A stretch of 64,000 nt of DNA from Mycobacterium pinniadriaticum (GTDB taxonomy: Bacteria; Actinomycetota; Actinomycetes; Mycobacteriales; Mycobacteriaceae). Shown here piece by piece: positions 11,001-20,611 of this stretch. The DNA is taken from assembly GCF_026242045.1 (NCBI RefSeq), contig NZ_JAPJDO010000008.1, positions 1 to 64,000 of the forward strand, given 5' to 3'. The notes beneath the pieces are model-generated. The model was given only the letters and a program-made list of their open reading frames with translations. It had not been told where the DNA came from and made no database searches. How positions within the stretch are numbered: position 1 is the first letter of the stretch; each line of letters opens with the position of its first letter. The position numbers and the translations under genes are program-made.

Positions 11001-12263
11001 ATGGCAGGGTTGACTCAATTGTCAACGGGGAATGGCTTCCCCAACGTGGTCGTCACCGGTATCGCGATGACGACCGCCCTGGCAACGGATGCCGAGAGCA
11101 CCTGGAAGAGGCTTCTCGACGGGCAATCCGGGATCCGTAAGCTCGAAGATCCGTTCGTCGAGGAGTACGACCTGCCGGTGCGTATCGGTGGGCACCTCCT
11201 CGAGGATTTCGACGGCGAGCTGAACAAGGTCGAGCTTCGCCGGATGTCCTATCTGCAGAAGATGGCGACCGTGATCGGCCGACGGGTGTGGCAGAACGCC
11301 GGGTCCCCGGAGGTCGACACCCGCCGCCTGATGGTTTCCATCGGCACCGGCATGGGCTCCTCCGAGGAGTTGGTGTTCGCCTATGACGGCATGCGGGCAC
11401 GGGGTCTGCGGGCAGTATCGCCACTGGTGGTGCAGATGTACATGCCCAACGGCGCCGCCGCGGTCGTCGGACTCGAACGCGGCGCCAAAGCCGGGGTGTG
11501 CACCTCGGTCTCGGCATGTGCGTCCGGTTCTGAGGCAATCGCGAACGCCTGGCGGCAGATCGTACTCGGCGAAGCCGACATGGCCATCTGCGGTGGTGTC
11601 GAGACCCGGATCGAGGCGGTGCCGATCGCCGGCTTCGCCCAGATGAGAATCGTGCTGTCCAACACCAACGACGACCCGGCCGGTGCCTGCCGCCCGTTCG
11701 ACAAGGACCGCAACGGATTCGTCTTCGGCGAGGGTGGTGCACTGCTGGTCATCGAGACCGAGGAACACGCCAAAGCCCGCGGAGCCGACATCCTGGCCCG
11801 CATCATGGGCGCTTCGGTGACGTCCGACGGGTACCACATGGTGGCACCCGACCCCAACGGTGAACAGGCGGGTCATGCGATCACCCGGGCGATCCAGCTC
11901 GCGGGTTTGCAGCCCTCCGACATCGATCACATCAATGCCCACGCGACGGGCACCCAGGTGGGCGACGTCGCCGAGGGTAAGGCGATCAACAATGCGCTCG
12001 GCAGCCACCGACCGGCGGTCTACGCGCCCAAATCGGCGTTGGGCCACTCGGTGGGTGCCGTCGGCGCCGTGGAGTCGATCCTCACCGTGCAGGCGCTGCG
12101 GGACGGCATCGTGCCGCCCACGCTCAACCTGCGCAACCTCGATCCGGAGATCGATCTGGACGTGGTGGCCGGCGAACCCCGGCCAGGCAACTACCAGTAT
12201 GCGATCAACAACTCATTCGGATTCGGTGGTCACAACGTCGCGATCGCCTTCGGAAAGTACTGA
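11001..12263 (+). CDS. kasB: Beta-ketoacyl-ACP synthase KasB
   Basis: 420 residues, a paralogue of KasA that in mycobacteria performs late elongation to full-length mycolates. The nucleophile is Cys173 in [32 protein letters not shown] and [10 protein letters not shown] supply the other catalytic and structural motifs. The His motif reads NAHATGT rather than KasA's NAHGTAT, the usual KasB difference. GGGGGAAAGGA lies upstream of the ATG at 11001. The kasA-kasB pair is an obvious tandem duplication. Confidence 0.96.
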   Translation: MAGLTQLSTGNGFPNVVVTGIAMTTALATDAESTWKRLLDGQSGIRKLEDPFVEEYDLPVRIGGHLLEDFDGELNKVELRRMSYLQKMATVIGRRVWQNAGSPEVDTRRLMVSIGTGMGSSEELVFAYDGMRARGLRAVSPLVVQMYMPNGAAAVVGLERGAKAGVCTSVSACASGSEAIANAWRQIVLGEADMAICGGVETRIEAVPIAGFAQMRIVLSNTNDDPAGACRPFDKDRNGFVFGEGGALLVIETEEHAKARGADILARIMGASVTSDGYHMVAPDPNGEQAGHAITRAIQLAGLQPSDIDHINAHATGTQVGDVAEGKAINNALGSHRPAVYAPKSALGHSVGAVGAVESILTVQALRDGIVPPTLNLRNLDPEIDLDVVAGEPRPGNYQYAINNSFGFGGHNVAIAFGKY

Positions 12264-12318
12264 AACACAAGCGTGTTGACGTATCGACTGATATCCAGTG
12301 CGCACCTAGGAGGTTTAG

Positions 12319-13740
12319 ATGACGACCATCGCCCCTGAGACGGTCGGCGAATCACTCGACCCTCGCGACCCGCTGCTGCGGTTGACCACGTTCTTCGACG
12401 ACGGCAGTGTCGAACTGCTGCACGAACGTGACCGCTCCGGTGTGCTGGCCGCCTCCGGCACCGTCAACGGGGTGCGCACCGTCGCCTTCTGCACCGACGG
12501 CACCGTCATGGGCGGCGCGATGGGAGTCGAGGGCTGCCAGCACATCGTCGACGCCTATGACACCGCCATCGCCGAGCAGAGCCCGATCGTGGGCATCTGG
12601 CACTCCGGCGGCGCCCGGCTGGCCGAGGGCGTGAAGGCGCTGCACGCCGTTGGTCTGGTCTTCGAGGCCATGATCCGGGCATCGGGCTACATTCCGCAGA
12701 TCTCCGTCGTGGTCGGCTTCGCAGCCGGCGGTGCGGCCTATGGCCCCGCCCTCACCGACATCGTCATCATGGCGACCGAGGGACGCGTTTTCGTCACCGG
12801 CCCCGACGTGGTGCGCAGCGTGACCGGCGAGGACGTCGACATGGCCTCCCTCGGCGGTCCCGACACCCACCACAAGAAGTCCGGTGTATGCCACATCGTG
12901 GCAACCGACGAACTCGACGCCTACGCCCGGGGTCGCCGACTGGTCGGATTGTTCTCCCAGCAGGGGCATTTCGACCGCGACAAGGCCGAGGCCGGTGACT
13001 CCGACCTGCATGCACTGCTGCCGGCGTCGGCTCGCCGCGCTTACGATGTGCACCCGCTGGTGGAGGCGCTCCTGGATGCGGACACGCCGTTCGAGGAGTT
13101 CCAGGCCAAGTGGGCGCCCTCGATCGTGGTCGGCCTGGGCCGGCTTTCCGGCCGCACCGTCGGCGTCATCGCCAACAACCCGTTGCGCCTGGGCGGCTGC
13201 CTGAACTCCGAAAGCGCCGAGAAGTCGGCACGTTTCGTGCGGCTGTGCAATGCCTTCGGCATCCCGCTGGTGGTCGTCGTCGACGTGCCGGGTTACCTGC
13301 CCGGCGTGGACCAGGAATGGGGCGGGGTGGTGCGCCGCGGCGCCAAGCTGTTGCACGCCTTCGGCGAGGCGACGGTTCCCCGGGTGACGCTGGTGACCCG
13401 AAAGATCTACGGCGGGGCCTACATTGCGATGAACTCGCGGTCTCTGGGAGCCACCAAGGTGTTCGCCTGGCCGGACGCCGAGGTCGCGGTGATGGGCGCC
13501 AAGGCCGCCGTCGGCATCCTGCACAAGAAGAAGCTCGCGGCCGCCGAAGATCACGAGCGCGAGGCACTGCACGAGGAGCTGGCCGCCGAGCACGAGCGGA
13601 TCGCCGGCGGTGTGGACAGTGCGGTCGAGATCGGCGTGGTCGACGAGAAGATCGACCCGGCGCACACCCGCAGCAAGCTGACCCAGGCGCTCGCCGAGGC
13701 CCCGGCCCGGCGCGGGCGGCACAAGAACATCCCGCTGTAA
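12319..13740 (+). CDS. accD6: Acetyl/propionyl-CoA carboxylase beta subunit AccD6
   Basis: 473-residue carboxyltransferase subunit that, with an AccA biotin subunit, makes malonyl-CoA for FAS-I/FAS-II. GIWHSGGARLAEGV and GFAAGGAAYGPALTD form the first acyl-CoA/biotin site. VVVDVPGYLPGVDQEWGGVVRRGAKLL and RKIYGGAYIAM mark the C-terminal crotonase-like half. AGGAGG (about 12309-12314) precedes the ATG at 12319. The 55-base gap after kasB is large enough for an internal promoter, as known for M. tuberculosis accD6, but no confident -35/-10 was seen. A 23-bp stem hairpin follows the stop. Confidence 0.96.
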   Translation: MTTIAPETVGESLDPRDPLLRLTTFFDDGSVELLHERDRSGVLAASGTVNGVRTVAFCTDGTVMGGAMGVEGCQHIVDAYDTAIAEQSPIVGIWHSGGARLAEGVKALHAVGLVFEAMIRASGYIPQISVVVGFAAGGAAYGPALTDIVIMATEGRVFVTGPDVVRSVTGEDVDMASLGGPDTHHKKSGVCHIVATDELDAYARGRRLVGLFSQQGHFDRDKAEAGDSDLHALLPASARRAYDVHPLVEALLDADTPFEEFQAKWAPSIVVGLGRLSGRTVGVIANNPLRLGGCLNSESAEKSARFVRLCNAFGIPLVVVVDVPGYLPGVDQEWGGVVRRGAKLLHAFGEATVPRVTLVTRKIYGGAYIAMNSRSLGATKVFAWPDAEVAVMGAKAAVGILHKKKLAAAEDHEREALHEELAAEHERIAGGVDSAVEIGVVDEKIDPAHTRSKLTQALAEAPARRGRHKNIPL

Positions 13741-13751
13741 CTTCTCCTGCG

Positions 13752-13809
13752 CGAGCAGTCGTAAAAGTCCCCGAACACACAGCGTGTCGGGGACTTTTAC
13801 GACTGCTCG
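13752..13809. terminator. Bidirectional terminator between accD6 and araC-type gene
   Basis: A perfect 23-bp inverted repeat: left arm 13752-13774, beginning CGAGCAGTCGTAAAAGTCCC, and right arm 13787-13809, with a 12-base loop. Each arm contains an AAAA/TTTT run, so either strand yields a hairpin with a T-rich segment. It sits exactly between the convergent accD6 and AraC-family genes. Confidence 0.88.
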
Positions 13810-13814
13810 GCGGG

Positions 13815-14732
13815 TTAGATCACCGCGTGCTGCGGACCTTGCGCGTGGCCACGGATGCGCATGGCGTCCTGCCCTGGCGGCGCGCCGAACAGCCGGCGGT
13901 ATTCGCGGGTGAATTGCGACGGGCTGTCATAGCCAACCCGATGTCCGACGCCCGCGATGTCGCCGGGCTCCGCGACGAGCATTGAGCGCGCTTCCTGAAG
14001 CCGAATGCGTTTCTGGAACTGCAAGGGGCTCATAGCGGTAACGGCGCGGAAGTGCCGGTGAAAGGTCGACGGGCTCATCCCGGCCAGCTGAGCCAGCTCC
14101 TCGATGCGCATCGGCGCGGCGTAGTTCTGCCGAATCCAGCCGATGGCCCGGCTGACATAGGACAGGTTGCTGTCGGCCAGGCCGATCTGGCGCACGGTCT
14201 CCCCCTGCGGCCCGGTCAACAGCCGCCAGACGATCTCACGCTCGATCAGCGGCGCCAGAATCGGTGCGTCCGAGGGCTTGTCGAGCAGGCGCAGCAGCCG
14301 GATCACCGCGTCGAGCAGCTCGGCGCCGGCATCGGCGGTCGAGATCGCCGGGGGCGGCGGAGTCCCCCGGGCCCAGCGCGCCGCGGGAGCCTGCAACACC
14401 AGTGCGGCCACCACCGTTGGCCGCAGGACCAGTGCCATCCCCAACGACGGTGCGCCGTCGCCGGCGTCGATGAAGTGGCCGGTGACGGGTAGGTCAGCCG
14501 TCACGACCAGGCACTGCCCCGCGCGATATTCATAGACCTCGTCGCCGAGCAACAGGCGCTTTCCGCCCTGAGCCATCACCACGACCAGCGGTTCGGTCAG
14601 TGAGTAGTCCGGCGAGGCGGTGGCCGTCACCTCCGACAGCAGCAGCCCATCGATCGACGTCTGCAGGTCCGCTCTGGCGTGGGCGGAGATCAACGCACGG
14701 AGCTCGGCCAGCCGGCTCGCGCAGATGGTCAT
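13815..14732 (-). CDS. AraC-family transcriptional regulator
   Basis: 305 residues. The N-terminal cupin-like sensing domain (AraC_N type, with GGKRLLLGDEVYEYRAGQCLVVTADLPV) is followed by a double helix-turn-helix at about residues 195-295: YAAPMRIEELAQLAGMSPST, then FHRHFRAVTAMSP, then DIAGVGHRVGYDSPSQFTRE. Regulators of this type usually control an adjacent oxidoreductase. It is divergent from an aldo/keto reductase with 117 bases between the starts. That gap holds the imperfect palindrome ACCAATTAACTGGT (14788-14801), a candidate operator. The inducer is not predictable. Confidence 0.88.
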   Translation of the reverse strand: MTICASRLAELRALISAHARADLQTSIDGLLLSEVTATASPDYSLTEPLVVVMAQGGKRLLLGDEVYEYRAGQCLVVTADLPVTGHFIDAGDGAPSLGMALVLRPTVVAALVLQAPAARWARGTPPPPAISTADAGAELLDAVIRLLRLLDKPSDAPILAPLIEREIVWRLLTGPQGETVRQIGLADSNLSYVSRAIGWIRQNYAAPMRIEELAQLAGMSPSTFHRHFRAVTAMSPLQFQKRIRLQEARSMLVAEPGDIAGVGHRVGYDSPSQFTREYRRLFGAPPGQDAMRIRGHAQGPQHAVI

Positions 14733-14849
14733 GTCCGGATTTCAGCAAAGATGATCGGATTGTGCAAGAGCTTGCTTCCGTTGATCTACCAATTAACTGG
14801 TATTTCACGTTCGATGGAGATGTCAGACAGGACCATCAAGGAGCGATTC

Positions 14850-15932
14850 ATGCCACTCGATCACTACGTCACCCTGGGTCGGTCCGGCCTGCGGGTCAGC
14901 CCGTTCGCACTAGGCGCCATGACGTTCGGTGAGGATGCCGGCGGCGCCGGCTGCAGCGTCGAGGAATCCGAGCGGATCCTCGACACCTATCTCGACAAGG
15001 GCGGGAATTTCGTCGACACCGCCAACTTCTACACCAACGGCCACTCCGAAAAGATCCTCGGCGACTGGTTCGCCGCCCGCCCGGGCCGTCGCGACCGGGT
15101 GGTGCTGGCCTCGAAGTTCTTCGCCAATCTGCACCCCGGCGATCCCAACGGGGGCGGCGCGGGTCGTACCGCGATCCTCACCCAGCTGCGAGAAACGTTG
15201 CGCCGCTTACAGACCGACTACCTCGACCTATACTGGCTGCACAACTGGGACCGCAACACACCCATCGAGGAGACCTTGCGCACCCTCGACGACCTGGTGC
15301 GCGCCGGGACCATCCGCTATATCGGGTTCTCCAACACACCGGGATGGGTGACCGCGCAGGCCCAGACGACGGCGGTGTTGCGTGGCTGGACGCCGTTGGT
15401 GGCGCTGCAGGTGGAGTACTCGCTGCTGGCGCGCACCGTGGAGGGCGAGTTGGCGCCGTTGGCGCTGGATCAGGGCATGGCACTGGTGCCGTGGAGTCCG
15501 CTCAGGAACGGATTCCTGTCCGGCAAATACCGGCGTGGAGCCGCCGTCGGCGACTCGCTGCGCGCCGGGTACGTCGGCCAGCCCAGCGATGACGAGTTCG
15601 TCGTCATCGACGCGGTCACCGCTGTCGCCGACGAGATCGGCACCTCCCCGGCCGCGGTGGCGCTGGCCTGGTTGCGCGCCCGGCAGGGCACCGTCGTGCC
15701 GATCCTGGGGGCGCGGCGGCTGTCTCATCTCGAGGACAACCTGGCCGCCGCCGACGTCACGCTCACAGCAGAACAGCTGTGCCGGCTCGACACGGTGTCG
15801 ACGCCGACATTGAACTACCCGGCCGACGTGAACGGGACGACACGCTCGATGCTGCAGTTCGCCGGAACCACCGTCGATGGTGAGCCGTCCACCGTCTATC
15901 CCCCGCTACTGCACAGTGCGGCTCGGTACTGA
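14850..15932 (+). CDS. Aldo/keto reductase
   Basis: 360-residue NADPH-dependent (beta/alpha)8 oxidoreductase. The catalytic tetrad is visible: Asp56 and Tyr61 in VDTANFYTNG, Lys89 in VLASKF, His131 in YWLHNWD. The C-terminal coenzyme site has VPILGARRLSHLEDN. The frame is open upstream to 14679, but the ATG at 14850 has AAGGAG (14838-14843) six bases before it and begins the conserved MPLDHYVTLGRSGLRVSP. Substrate unknown. Probably controlled by the divergent AraC-family gene. It ends two bases before the convergent glpD. Confidence 0.9.
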   Translation: MPLDHYVTLGRSGLRVSPFALGAMTFGEDAGGAGCSVEESERILDTYLDKGGNFVDTANFYTNGHSEKILGDWFAARPGRRDRVVLASKFFANLHPGDPNGGGAGRTAILTQLRETLRRLQTDYLDLYWLHNWDRNTPIEETLRTLDDLVRAGTIRYIGFSNTPGWVTAQAQTTAVLRGWTPLVALQVEYSLLARTVEGELAPLALDQGMALVPWSPLRNGFLSGKYRRGAAVGDSLRAGYVGQPSDDEFVVIDAVTAVADEIGTSPAAVALAWLRARQGTVVPILGARRLSHLEDNLAAADVTLTAEQLCRLDTVSTPTLNYPADVNGTTRSMLQFAGTTVDGEPSTVYPPLLHSAARY

Positions 15933-15934
15933 AT

Positions 15935-17506
15935 TCAGGCGCGGGCCAACAGATCCTCGGCGACGTCCAGTGCCCGGCTCCGGTCGGCGTCGACCAGCCC
16001 GATGCGGGTGCGCCGATCGACGATGTCGCCGACGGTCAGCGCACCCTCGTGGGTCACGGCGAATTCGAACTCCGCGCGAGTGACGTCGATACCCTCGGCC
16101 ACCGGGTCGGTCGGCCGATCGCATCGCGCCGAGGCGATGACGTTCGGGGCCTCGGCACCGTATCGGGCGACCAGCGAACTGGGCAGATGGGTGGTAGTGC
16201 GCAGGGTGGCAACAGGATTGGCCGCCGCACCCACCAGAGGAAGATTGCGGGTGCGGCACGGCTGGGCGCTGATGGACCGGGCCGTCAGCGCCCGGTCGAG
16301 GGCGTCCTCGGCCATGTACCGATATTCGGTGAGCTTGCCGCCGACGACGCTGAAGACCCCGGACGCCGATTCGATGACGGCGTGTTCTCTGGAGAGGTCC
16401 GACGTCCTCGGCTTCTCCCCGGGTCGCTTCGCTCCTGCCCGCCGATCCTCCCCCGTCTCGATCAGGGGCCGCAGTCCCGCGTAGGCGCCCTTGACATCCG
16501 TGACCGACAGCGCGGTTCCCAGCGCGGTGTTGACGGTGTCGAGCAGGAAGCGGGTCTCGGCAGGGGTCGGTTCGGGCACATCGGGAATCGGCCCCGGGGC
16601 GTCTTCGTCGGTCAGCCCGAGGTAGACGCGGCCGAGCTGTTCGGGCATCGCGAACACGAAGCGGTTGATCTCGCCAGGGATCGGAATGGTCAGTGCGGCA
16701 GTCGGATTGCCGAAGGCCGCGGCGTCGAACACCAGATGCGTTCCCCGGCTCGGCCGCAGTCTGATCGCCGGATCCACCGCGCCGGCCCAGACCCCCGTCG
16801 CGTTGATCACCGCGCGCGCCGCGACCTCCAGCGACTCGCCGGTGAGTTCGTCGACCAACCGCACCGACGTCCCGGTGGCAGCCACCGCCGAAACCCGGGT
16901 CAGGATCCGCGCGCCGTGCTGTGCCGCGGTGCGGGCAACGGCGACAACCAATCTGGCGTCGTCGATCAGCTGCCCGTCATAGGCCAGCAGGCCGCCGTCG
17001 AGCCCATCGCGGCGCACGGTGGACACCATCGCCAGGGTCTGCGGAACACCGATGCGCCGGGACCGCGGCAGCGTCGACGACGGGGTGCCCGCGAGCATCC
17101 GCAGCGCGTCGCCTGCCAGGAAACCGGTCCGCACCAAGGCCCGTTGGGCGCGGCTCATCGATCCCAACAGCGGAACCAGCTGGGGCATCGCACTCACCAG
17201 ATGCGGGGCGTTGCGGGTCATCAGGATGCCGCGTTCGACCGCGCTGCGCCGGGCGATGCCGACATTGCCGGAGGCCAGATAGCGCAGGCCGCCGTGGACC
17301 AGCTTGGAACTCCACCGGCTGGTGCCGAAGGCCAGGTCGTGCTTCTCGACCAGCAGCACCGACAGGCCGCGGCTGGCCGCATCCAGGGCGATACCGGTCC
17401 CGGTGATACCGCCGCCGATGACGACGACGTCGACACGACCGTCGTCACCGAGCTCGGCGAGGTCGGCGGCCCGCCGGGCGGCGGTGAGGGCGGTGAGATC
17501 ACTCAT
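15935..17506 (-). CDS. glpD: Glycerol-3-phosphate dehydrogenase (FAD), GlpD
   Basis: 523 residues. It oxidises glycerol-3-phosphate to dihydroxyacetone phosphate, feeding electrons to the quinone pool from the membrane face. VVVIGGGITGTGIALDAASR is the FAD Rossmann motif, followed by SSKLVHGGLRYL. LGLTDEDAPG, GLRPLIETG, SREHAVIES and VVGGKLTEYR are GlpD signatures. Anomaly: between GLRPLIETG and LSREHAV there are about 15 extra residues (EDRRAGAKRPGEKPRTSD), encoded by a copy of the dispersed repeat at 16410-16450. The start overlaps the stop of the upstream TetR gene (ATGA at 17503-17506), so both are on one mRNA. Confidence 0.93.
   Translation of the reverse strand: MSDLTALTAARRAADLAELGDDGRVDVVVIGGGITGTGIALDAASRGLSVLLVEKHDLAFGTSRWSSKLVHGGLRYLASGNVGIARRSAVERGILMTRNAPHLVSAMPQLVPLLGSMSRAQRALVRTGFLAGDALRMLAGTPSSTLPRSRRIGVPQTLAMVSTVRRDGLDGGLLAYDGQLIDDARLVVAVARTAAQHGARILTRVSAVAATGTSVRLVDELTGESLEVAARAVINATGVWAGAVDPAIRLRPSRGTHLVFDAAAFGNPTAALTIPIPGEINRFVFAMPEQLGRVYLGLTDEDAPGPIPDVPEPTPAETRFLLDTVNTALGTALSVTDVKGAYAGLRPLIETGEDRRAGAKRPGEKPRTSDLSREHAVIESASGVFSVVGGKLTEYRYMAEDALDRALTARSISAQPCRTRNLPLVGAAANPVATLRTTTHLPSSLVARYGAEAPNVIASARCDRPTDPVAEGIDVTRAEFEFAVTHEGALTVGDIVDRRTRIGLVDADRSRALDVAEDLLARA
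16410..16450 (-). repeat. Dispersed ~30-bp repeat, copy 2 (inside glpD)
   Basis: Read on the minus strand it contains ATCGGCGGGCAGGAGCGAAG followed by CGACCCGGGGAGA. It matches copy 1 (8626) in 29 or so positions but is translated in a different frame, as DRRAGAKRPGEK. It is an in-frame insertion in a surface-type loop of GlpD. Confidence 0.75.
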
Positions 17507-18084
17507 GGGGCGAGGTATCCGTTCAGGGCGCGGGACAGCTCGGCGCTCAGCGCCTCGCCGTCGAGGATGGGTTCGACGATCTGGGCGGACTGAATCGCGG
17601 ACTGGCCGATCAGCAGCACCATCGCCGACATCTGGCGGGCATCACCGGGCCGGACGGTGCCGTCGGCCTGCGCGGCCCGCAGTGCGTCGACGAACAGGTC
17701 GATCAGGATCTGCTGGCTGGTGCCCAGGCGTCCGGCGATGTACACCATCGCCAGGTCGGGGGCCGACCGCAATACCGAGGTGATGAGGTCGTCGTCGCGC
17801 AGCCGGCGGGCAACCTCGACGATCCGCTCGACCAGCGCGGTGCGGCCGGAACCGGTTACGCCGACGGCGCGCCAGGCGCCGGTGATCCGCTCGGTGAGCA
17901 GCGCGGCCACGATGGTGCGGGTGTCTGGCCAGCGGCGATACACCGTCGGGCGGCTCACGCCGGCGCGCCGCGCGATCTCGGCCAGGGTGACCCGTTCGAC
18001 GCCGAAATCGCGGACGCAGCTGGCGGCGGCGGCCATGATCCGGTCGCCGATGTCCACCGATTCGTCGTTACTGATTGACAGCAT
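17503..18084 (-). CDS. TetR-family regulator of glpD operon
   Basis: 193 residues from the ATG at 18082-18084 (MLSISNDESVDIGDRI). The N-terminal HTH reads VTLAEIARRAGVSRPTVYRR. The C-terminal ligand domain is all-helical and ends ALNGYLAP. An in-frame extension to 18198 exists but would overlap the divergent oxidase gene, so the shorter start is used. It is cotranscribed with glpD and divergent from the flavoprotein at 18102 across only 17 bases. That gap and the start hold two CTGTAA direct repeats and ACAG-cat-CTGT, a likely autoregulatory operator. The ligand is unknown; a lipid or glycerol metabolite would fit the neighbours. Confidence 0.87.
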   Translation of the reverse strand: MLSISNDESVDIGDRIMAAAASCVRDFGVERVTLAEIARRAGVSRPTVYRRWPDTRTIVAALLTERITGAWRAVGVTGSGRTALVERIVEVARRLRDDDLITSVLRSAPDLAMVYIAGRLGTSQQILIDLFVDALRAAQADGTVRPGDARQMSAMVLLIGQSAIQSAQIVEPILDGEALSAELSRALNGYLAP

Positions 18085-18101
18085 CTGTAATACTGTAACG
18101 C

Positions 18102-19712
18102 ATGAGCGATGACACCGGCACCCTGCTTCCTCCGATGGCCTGGAACGCGTGGGGCGATCCGGATGCCGCCAAACCCCTCTCCGACGGGATCCAGGCACTG
18201 CTCGAACAGGCGCTCGGCGTGACGGTCAGCGATATCCCGGCACCGGCTATCGACGAGGTGCAGGTGCGGCCGTCGACACTGGACGGGGTACACCGGGACG
18301 CGCTCGCCGAATTCGTGGGCGCCGACTACATCCGGACCGACGATCGCGACCGGTTGTTGTACGCGGGGGGTAAGTCCACCTTGGACCTGTTGCGCCGCAA
18401 GCAAACCCACCAGGATGCGCCGGACGCGGTGTTACTTCCCGGCAACGAGGACGAGATCGCGACCGTACTGCGCTACTGCTCACAGCACGGCATCGCGGTG
18501 GTGCCCTTCGGCGGGGGCACCAGCGTGGTCGGCGGCCTGGACCCCATCCGCGGCGAATTCGCCGCCGTCATCTCAGTGGACCTGCGCAGGCTCGACGCAC
18601 TGCACTCGCTCGACGAGATCTCGATGCAGGCTGAGCTGGGCGCCGGCGTCACCGGCCCGGACGCCGAGCGATTGCTGGGTGAGCGCGGCTTCTCACTGGG
18701 GCATTTCCCGCAGAGCTTCCGGTTCGCCACCATCGGCGGGTACGCGGCCACCCGCTCGTCCGGGCAGGACTCCGCCGGGTATGGCCGGTTCAACGACATG
18801 ATCCGGGGTCTGACCGTGGTGACCCCGGTCGGGGTCCTGGACCTCGGCCGAGCCCCAGAGACCGCGGCCGGACCCGACCTGCGCGAGCTGTTCTCCGGGT
18901 CCGAAGGCGTCTTCGGTGTCATCACCCGGGTCCGTCTGCGGGTGCACCCGGTTCCGGAGACCACACGCTACGAAGCCTGGTCGTTCCCCGACTTCGCCAC
19001 CGGCGCTGCCGCACTGCGCGCCGTTACCCAGATCGGCACCGGGCCTACCGTGCTGCGGCTGTCCGACGAGGCCGAGACCGGCGTGAACCTGGCGACCACC
19101 GGAAGCATCGGCGAGCAGAGCATCACCGGCGGATGCCTGGCGATCACCCTGTTCGAGGGCAGCGCCGCGCACACCGAGAGCCGGCACGCCGAGACCCGCG
19201 CGGTCATGGCGGCCCAGGGCGGTACGTCGCTGGGCGACGCCCCCGCGCGGGCCTGGGAGCACGGTCGTTTCGACGCACCGTATCTGCGGGATTCGCTGCT
19301 GGCGGCGGGTGCCTTGTGCGAGACGCTGGAGACGGCAACGACCTGGGCCAATCTGGCCCCACTGAAAACCGCGGTCACCGAGGCGCTGACCAATTCGCTC
19401 TCCGAAAGCGGTACACCGGCGTTGGTGATGTGCCACATTTCGCATGTGTATCCCACTGGCGCGTCGCTGTACTTCACCGTTGTCGCGGGACAGCGCGGAG
19501 ACGTCAGCGCGCAGTGGCGAGCAGCCAAAGTAGCGGCATCCGAAGCAATTTCGCGTACCGGCGGTACCATCACCCACCACCACGCGGTCGGGGCCGATCA
19601 CCGGCCATGGATGCACGCGGAGGTCGGCGACCTGGGCGTCAGGGTGTTGGCGGCCGTCAAACAGGCGGTGGACCCGGCGGGAATTCTGAACCCCGGCAAG
19701 CTGATTCCATGA
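18102..19712 (+). CDS. FAD-binding oxidase, alkyl-DHAP synthase-like (Rv2251-like)
   Basis: 536-residue flavoprotein of the FAD_binding_4 / vanillyl-alcohol-oxidase fold. The FAD pyrophosphate loop PFGGGTSVVGG is near residue 136. GHFPQSFRFATIGGYAATRSSGQDSAGYG is characteristic of the alkyldihydroxyacetonephosphate synthase branch, and HHHAVGADHRPWM is the C-terminal histidine-rich active-site motif. By family it may form an ether or modify a DHAP-like lipid precursor, which fits between glpD and a diacylglycerol kinase gene. A TANNNT hexamer (TACTGT, 18091-18096) lies five bases before the ATG, so the transcript may be leaderless. Its stop overlaps the next gene's start. Confidence 0.85.
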   Translation: MSDDTGTLLPPMAWNAWGDPDAAKPLSDGIQALLEQALGVTVSDIPAPAIDEVQVRPSTLDGVHRDALAEFVGADYIRTDDRDRLLYAGGKSTLDLLRRKQTHQDAPDAVLLPGNEDEIATVLRYCSQHGIAVVPFGGGTSVVGGLDPIRGEFAAVISVDLRRLDALHSLDEISMQAELGAGVTGPDAERLLGERGFSLGHFPQSFRFATIGGYAATRSSGQDSAGYGRFNDMIRGLTVVTPVGVLDLGRAPETAAGPDLRELFSGSEGVFGVITRVRLRVHPVPETTRYEAWSFPDFATGAAALRAVTQIGTGPTVLRLSDEAETGVNLATTGSIGEQSITGGCLAITLFEGSAAHTESRHAETRAVMAAQGGTSLGDAPARAWEHGRFDAPYLRDSLLAAGALCETLETATTWANLAPLKTAVTEALTNSLSESGTPALVMCHISHVYPTGASLYFTVVAGQRGDVSAQWRAAKVAASEAISRTGGTITHHHAVGADHRPWMHAEVGDLGVRVLAAVKQAVDPAGILNPGKLIP

Positions 19713-20611
19713 TTTCCCATGTCACGGTCCTGACGAACCCGATGTCGGGTCACGGAAACGCGCCGCATGCCGCGGAGCGGGCGGTGGCGCGGTTCCAGGA
19801 GCTCGGGATCGACGTGACCGGGATCGTCGGCCGTGACGCCGCCCATGCCCGCGAGCTGGTCGATGAGGCGCTCACCCGCGAGACCGATGCGCTGGTCGTG
19901 GTGGGCGGCGACGGAGTGATTCGCCTGGCCCTGCAGGCGCTGGCAGGCAAAGACATTCCGCTGGGCATCGTGCCCGCGGGCACGGGTAACGACCATGCCC
20001 GCGAGTACCGCCTGCCGACATCCGATCCGGCCGCGGCCGTCGACGTGATCGCCGCCGGACACACCGACACCGTCGACCTCGGGCACATACAGGGTGCCGA
20101 CGGCACCAGCACCTGGTTCGGGACGGTGGCCGCGACGGGATTCGACTCACTGGTCAGCGACCGCGTGAACCGGATGAGCTGGCCACACGGCCGGATGCGC
20201 TACAACGTCGCGATGGTCGCGGAGATCTATCAATTGCGGCCGTTGCCGTTTCGGATGGTGCTCGACGGGCAACGGGAGATCGTCACCGACCTCACCCTCG
20301 CGGCGTTCGGCAACACCCGCAGCTACGGCGGTGGAATGTTGATCTGTCCCGGGGCCGATCACTCCGACGGACTGCTGGACATCACGATGGTGGGTGCGTC
20401 GTCGCGCACCAGGCTGATCCGGTTGTTCCCGACGGTCTTCAACGGCACCCACGTGAACCTCCCCCAGGTCAGCACCGCCAGGGCCCGAACAGTCACCGTC
20501 GAGTCCCCCGGCATCAACGCCTACGCCGACGGCGACTTCGCGTGCCCGCTACCGGCCGAGATATCCGCGGTTTCCGGTGCGTTGAAAATCATTGTCCCGG
20601 AGGCTACCTAG
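19709..20611 (+). CDS. Diacylglycerol/lipid kinase (Rv2252-like)
   Basis: 300-residue DAGK catalytic-domain protein. It has the nucleotide loop VVVGGDGV (GGDG at 66-69) and PAGTGND (about 89-95), and ends with the beta-sandwich typical of DgkB/YegS enzymes. The M. tuberculosis orthologue phosphorylates diacylglycerol for phosphatidylinositol mannoside synthesis. The ATG at 19709 overlaps the stop of the flavoprotein gene (ATGA), and the frame's extension back to 19133 lies wholly inside that gene, so it is not used. With glpD and the ether-synthase-like gene it forms a glycerolipid cluster. Confidence 0.9.
   Translation: MISHVTVLTNPMSGHGNAPHAAERAVARFQELGIDVTGIVGRDAAHARELVDEALTRETDALVVVGGDGVIRLALQALAGKDIPLGIVPAGTGNDHAREYRLPTSDPAAAVDVIAAGHTDTVDLGHIQGADGTSTWFGTVAATGFDSLVSDRVNRMSWPHGRMRYNVAMVAEIYQLRPLPFRMVLDGQREIVTDLTLAAFGNTRSYGGGMLICPGADHSDGLLDITMVGASSRTRLIRLFPTVFNGTHVNLPQVSTARARTVTVESPGINAYADGDFACPLPAEISAVSGALKIIVPEAT

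Noticed and set aside
12352..13722. 456-residue minus-strand frame
   Set aside because: Exact antisense of accD6; composition is the typical His/Gly/Val-rich shadow of high-GC coding DNA.
16049..17593. 514-residue plus-strand frame
   Set aside because: Antisense of glpD and part of the TetR gene; Gln/Arg/Gly-rich shadow without motifs.
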